A stretch of 6,554 nucleotides of DNA, taken from assembly GCA_028817755.1 (NCBI GenBank), contig JAPPPA010000262.1, positions 1 to 6,554 of the forward strand, read 5' to 3'. The stretch is from Gammaproteobacteria bacterium (GTDB taxonomy: Bacteria > Pseudomonadota > Gammaproteobacteria > JAPPPA01). The notes below the pieces were generated by a model, which saw only the letters and a program-made list of their open reading frames with translations, did no database searches and was not told the DNA's origin. A program made the translations under genes and the position numbers. Positions 5,539 to 6,554 of the stretch are shown here, in pieces; position 1 is the stretch's first letter, and each line of letters starts with the position of its first letter.

Positions 5539-6389
5539 AACTCCTCACACAACCAACGGCCATCAATACCGGCTATGGATTCCGCCAGCCACGGCAAGGT
5601 TTGTTGCATTTGGGCAGCCAATGTCCAAGGCGGATTAATCACAAACACCCCACTCGCTGTCATACCTGAGCCCGACTGAGCCTGACGGCTATCGCTTTGT
5701 ATGGCGAGCTCAAACTGGTGAATATTGCGAATATTGCTGTCCATGAGTCCGGCAATCATTTGCTTAATACGACGACGATCCACCACCGGATACCACAACA
5801 CGTAGGTACCAGTCGCAAAGCGTTTATAGGCTTGCTTCACCACCTCAATCACACGTTGATAGTCGGCTTTAATTTCATAAGAAGGATCAATTAATACCGC
5901 GCCACGTTTTTCCGCTGGCGGCAGCTTCGCAATCAGCGTTTGAAATCCATCTTCTTTCAAGGCTTTCACCCGCCGTGGGTGAGTGCCTGCATCACGCAAT
6001 GTTTGCAGTAGCAGCGGAAAGTCTTGCGGGTGTAACTCACATAACCAAGCGCGGTCAGCATCGCGTAATGCCTGCGCCGTCAACCAAGGCGAGCCCGGAT
6101 AGTAACTGAGCGCATCACCACCGTTCAGCTCTGTAATAGCCGCCACGTACTCAGCAACTGTATCGGGCATATCACCACGAGCGAAAAGCTTGGCAACCCC
6201 ATCCTGATATTCAGCTGTTTTTTGTGCCTCAGCTGCCGCCAACTGATACATGCCAGCCCCAGAGTGGGTATCAACAACACAATAAGGTTTGTCTTTGCGG
6301 TTTAAGTGCAGCAGTACTTGTTGCCACACAATATGTTTTAGAACGTCGGCGTAATTACCCGCGTGGTAGACATGTCTATAACTAAGCAT
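5526..6389 (-). CDS. rlmJ: 23S rRNA (adenine(2030)-N6)-methyltransferase RlmJ
   Basis: A cytoplasmic AdoMet-dependent enzyme that methylates N6 of A2030 in 23S rRNA. The protein has 287 residues against about 280 in E. coli and aligns along its whole length: MLSYRHVYHAGNYADVLKH at the N-terminus, the AdoMet site VVDTHSGAG (38-46), YYPGSP (96-101), ELHPQDFPLL (118-127), the catalytic motif IV DPSYE (168-172), KRFATGTYVLWYPVV, GMTASGVFVINPPW and the ending LVPE. Motif IV has Ser where E. coli has the second Pro of DPPYE; both forms fit this family, so activity is expected. ATG at 6389 is chosen from the conserved MLSYRH start. No Shine-Dalgarno sequence is visible before it. It starts 9 bp after the stop of the upstream metallopeptidase gene, so translation probably depends on that gene. 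Confidence 0.96.
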   Translation of the reverse strand: MLSYRHVYHAGNYADVLKHIVWQQVLLHLNRKDKPYCVVDTHSGAGMYQLAAAEAQKTAEYQDGVAKLFARGDMPDTVAEYVAAITELNGGDALSYYPGSPWLTAQALRDADRAWLCELHPQDFPLLLQTLRDAGTHPRRVKALKEDGFQTLIAKLPPAEKRGAVLIDPSYEIKADYQRVIEVVKQAYKRFATGTYVLWYPVVDRRRIKQMIAGLMDSNIRNIHQFELAIQSDSRQAQSGSGMTASGVFVINPPWTLAAQMQQTLPWLAESIAGIDGRWLCEELVPE

Positions 6390-6406
6390 GACGCTATTTT
6401 AGCGCT
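6390..6406 (-). repeat. Palindrome at the metallopeptidase/rlmJ junction
   Basis: CGCTA (6392-6396) and TAGCG (6400-6404) are separated by TTT. In the - strand transcript they form a 5-bp stem with an AAA loop. The stem covers the stop codon of the upstream gene and ends three bases before the rlmJ start, where a ribosome-binding site would normally lie. Confidence 0.35.
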
Positions 6407-6554
6407 GCACCATCATCAACGCGGTACCGTTTTGCTTTATCCACTGTTCCGCTTTGCGGTATTGGGGGCACAGCCTTTCCACCTCACGCCAAAACGCAGC
6501 GCTATGGTTCATATGCTTCAGATGGGCAAACTCGTGGGCAATAATGTAATTACC
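6399..6554 (-). CDS. YgjP-like zinc metallopeptidase, C-terminal part (5' end cut by window)
   Basis: The last 51 residues of a gene entering from the right edge, ending at TAA (6401-6399). It begins GNYIIAHEFAHLKHMNHS. The HEFAH motif is the zinc-binding HExxH of metallopeptidases, and the following LKHMNHSAAFW gives the third ligand region (HxxxFW) typical of the YgjP/DUF45 M48-like family. The segment VERLCPQYRKAEQWIKQNG matches the family's usual last helices. These are predicted cytoplasmic zinc hydrolases; their physiological substrate is poorly known, and neighbours include restriction and stress genes in some genomes. Upstream sequence is missing, so the full length and start cannot be judged. 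It is followed after 9 bp by rlmJ, almost certainly in one transcript. Confidence 0.9.
   Translation of the reverse strand, partial: GNYIIAHEFAHLKHMNHSAAFWREVERLCPQYRKAEQWIKQNGTALMMVQR

Overview
The window looks like a stretch of a gammaproteobacterial chromosome, probably from a marine or aquatic lineage. MetH and RlmJ both read like close relatives of the Enterobacteriaceae/Oceanospirillales-type proteins. The outer-membrane lipobox lipoprotein and the GlyGly-CTERM-like tail on a secreted spondin-domain protein are also typical of Gammaproteobacteria. The genus cannot be fixed from this sequence. Base composition is close to half GC throughout, and no segment looks foreign. I see no tRNA, rRNA, CRISPR array, insertion sequence or phage gene.

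Layout. Positions 1-835 (+) hold the C-terminal end of metH (B12-dependent methionine synthase, activation domain). It overlaps by three bases a DUF374 lysophospholipid-acyltransferase-like gene (832-1503, +) whose only well-placed start is the very rare codon ATA. Convergent with it, 9 bp away, is a small membrane-anchored protein (1513-2031, -) whose periplasmic part resembles the C-terminal domain of anti-sigma factors. It has no zinc-finger domain and no sigma-factor gene beside it. A 187-bp divergent region follows, then three consecutive + strand genes for exported proteins: a large outer-membrane-type lipoprotein with an alpha/beta-hydrolase (S15/CocE-like) fold (2219-3916), a tiny signal-peptide protein of unknown function (4109-4372), and a spondin-N protein with a C-terminal sorting tail (4508-5488). 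A strong stem-loop at 5496-5524 separates this group from a leftward operon: a YgjP-like metallopeptidase (C-terminal part only, 6399-6554) followed after 9 bp by rlmJ (5526-6389).

How it fits together. The two ends are housekeeping genes: methionine/AdoMet metabolism and lipid acyl transfer at the left, 23S rRNA m6A2030 methylation at the right. The middle is a small accessory cluster for the cell envelope. No single pathway links the three exported proteins, and each has its own leader region. Short sequence words are shared between these leaders, which weakly hints at common control. The most interesting signals are the ATA start fused to the metH stop, a hairpin that would mask the ribosome-binding site of the spondin gene, the orphan anti-sigma-like protein, and the competing stem-loops at the convergent junction. 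I did not find convincing evidence of a wholly new multi-gene system.
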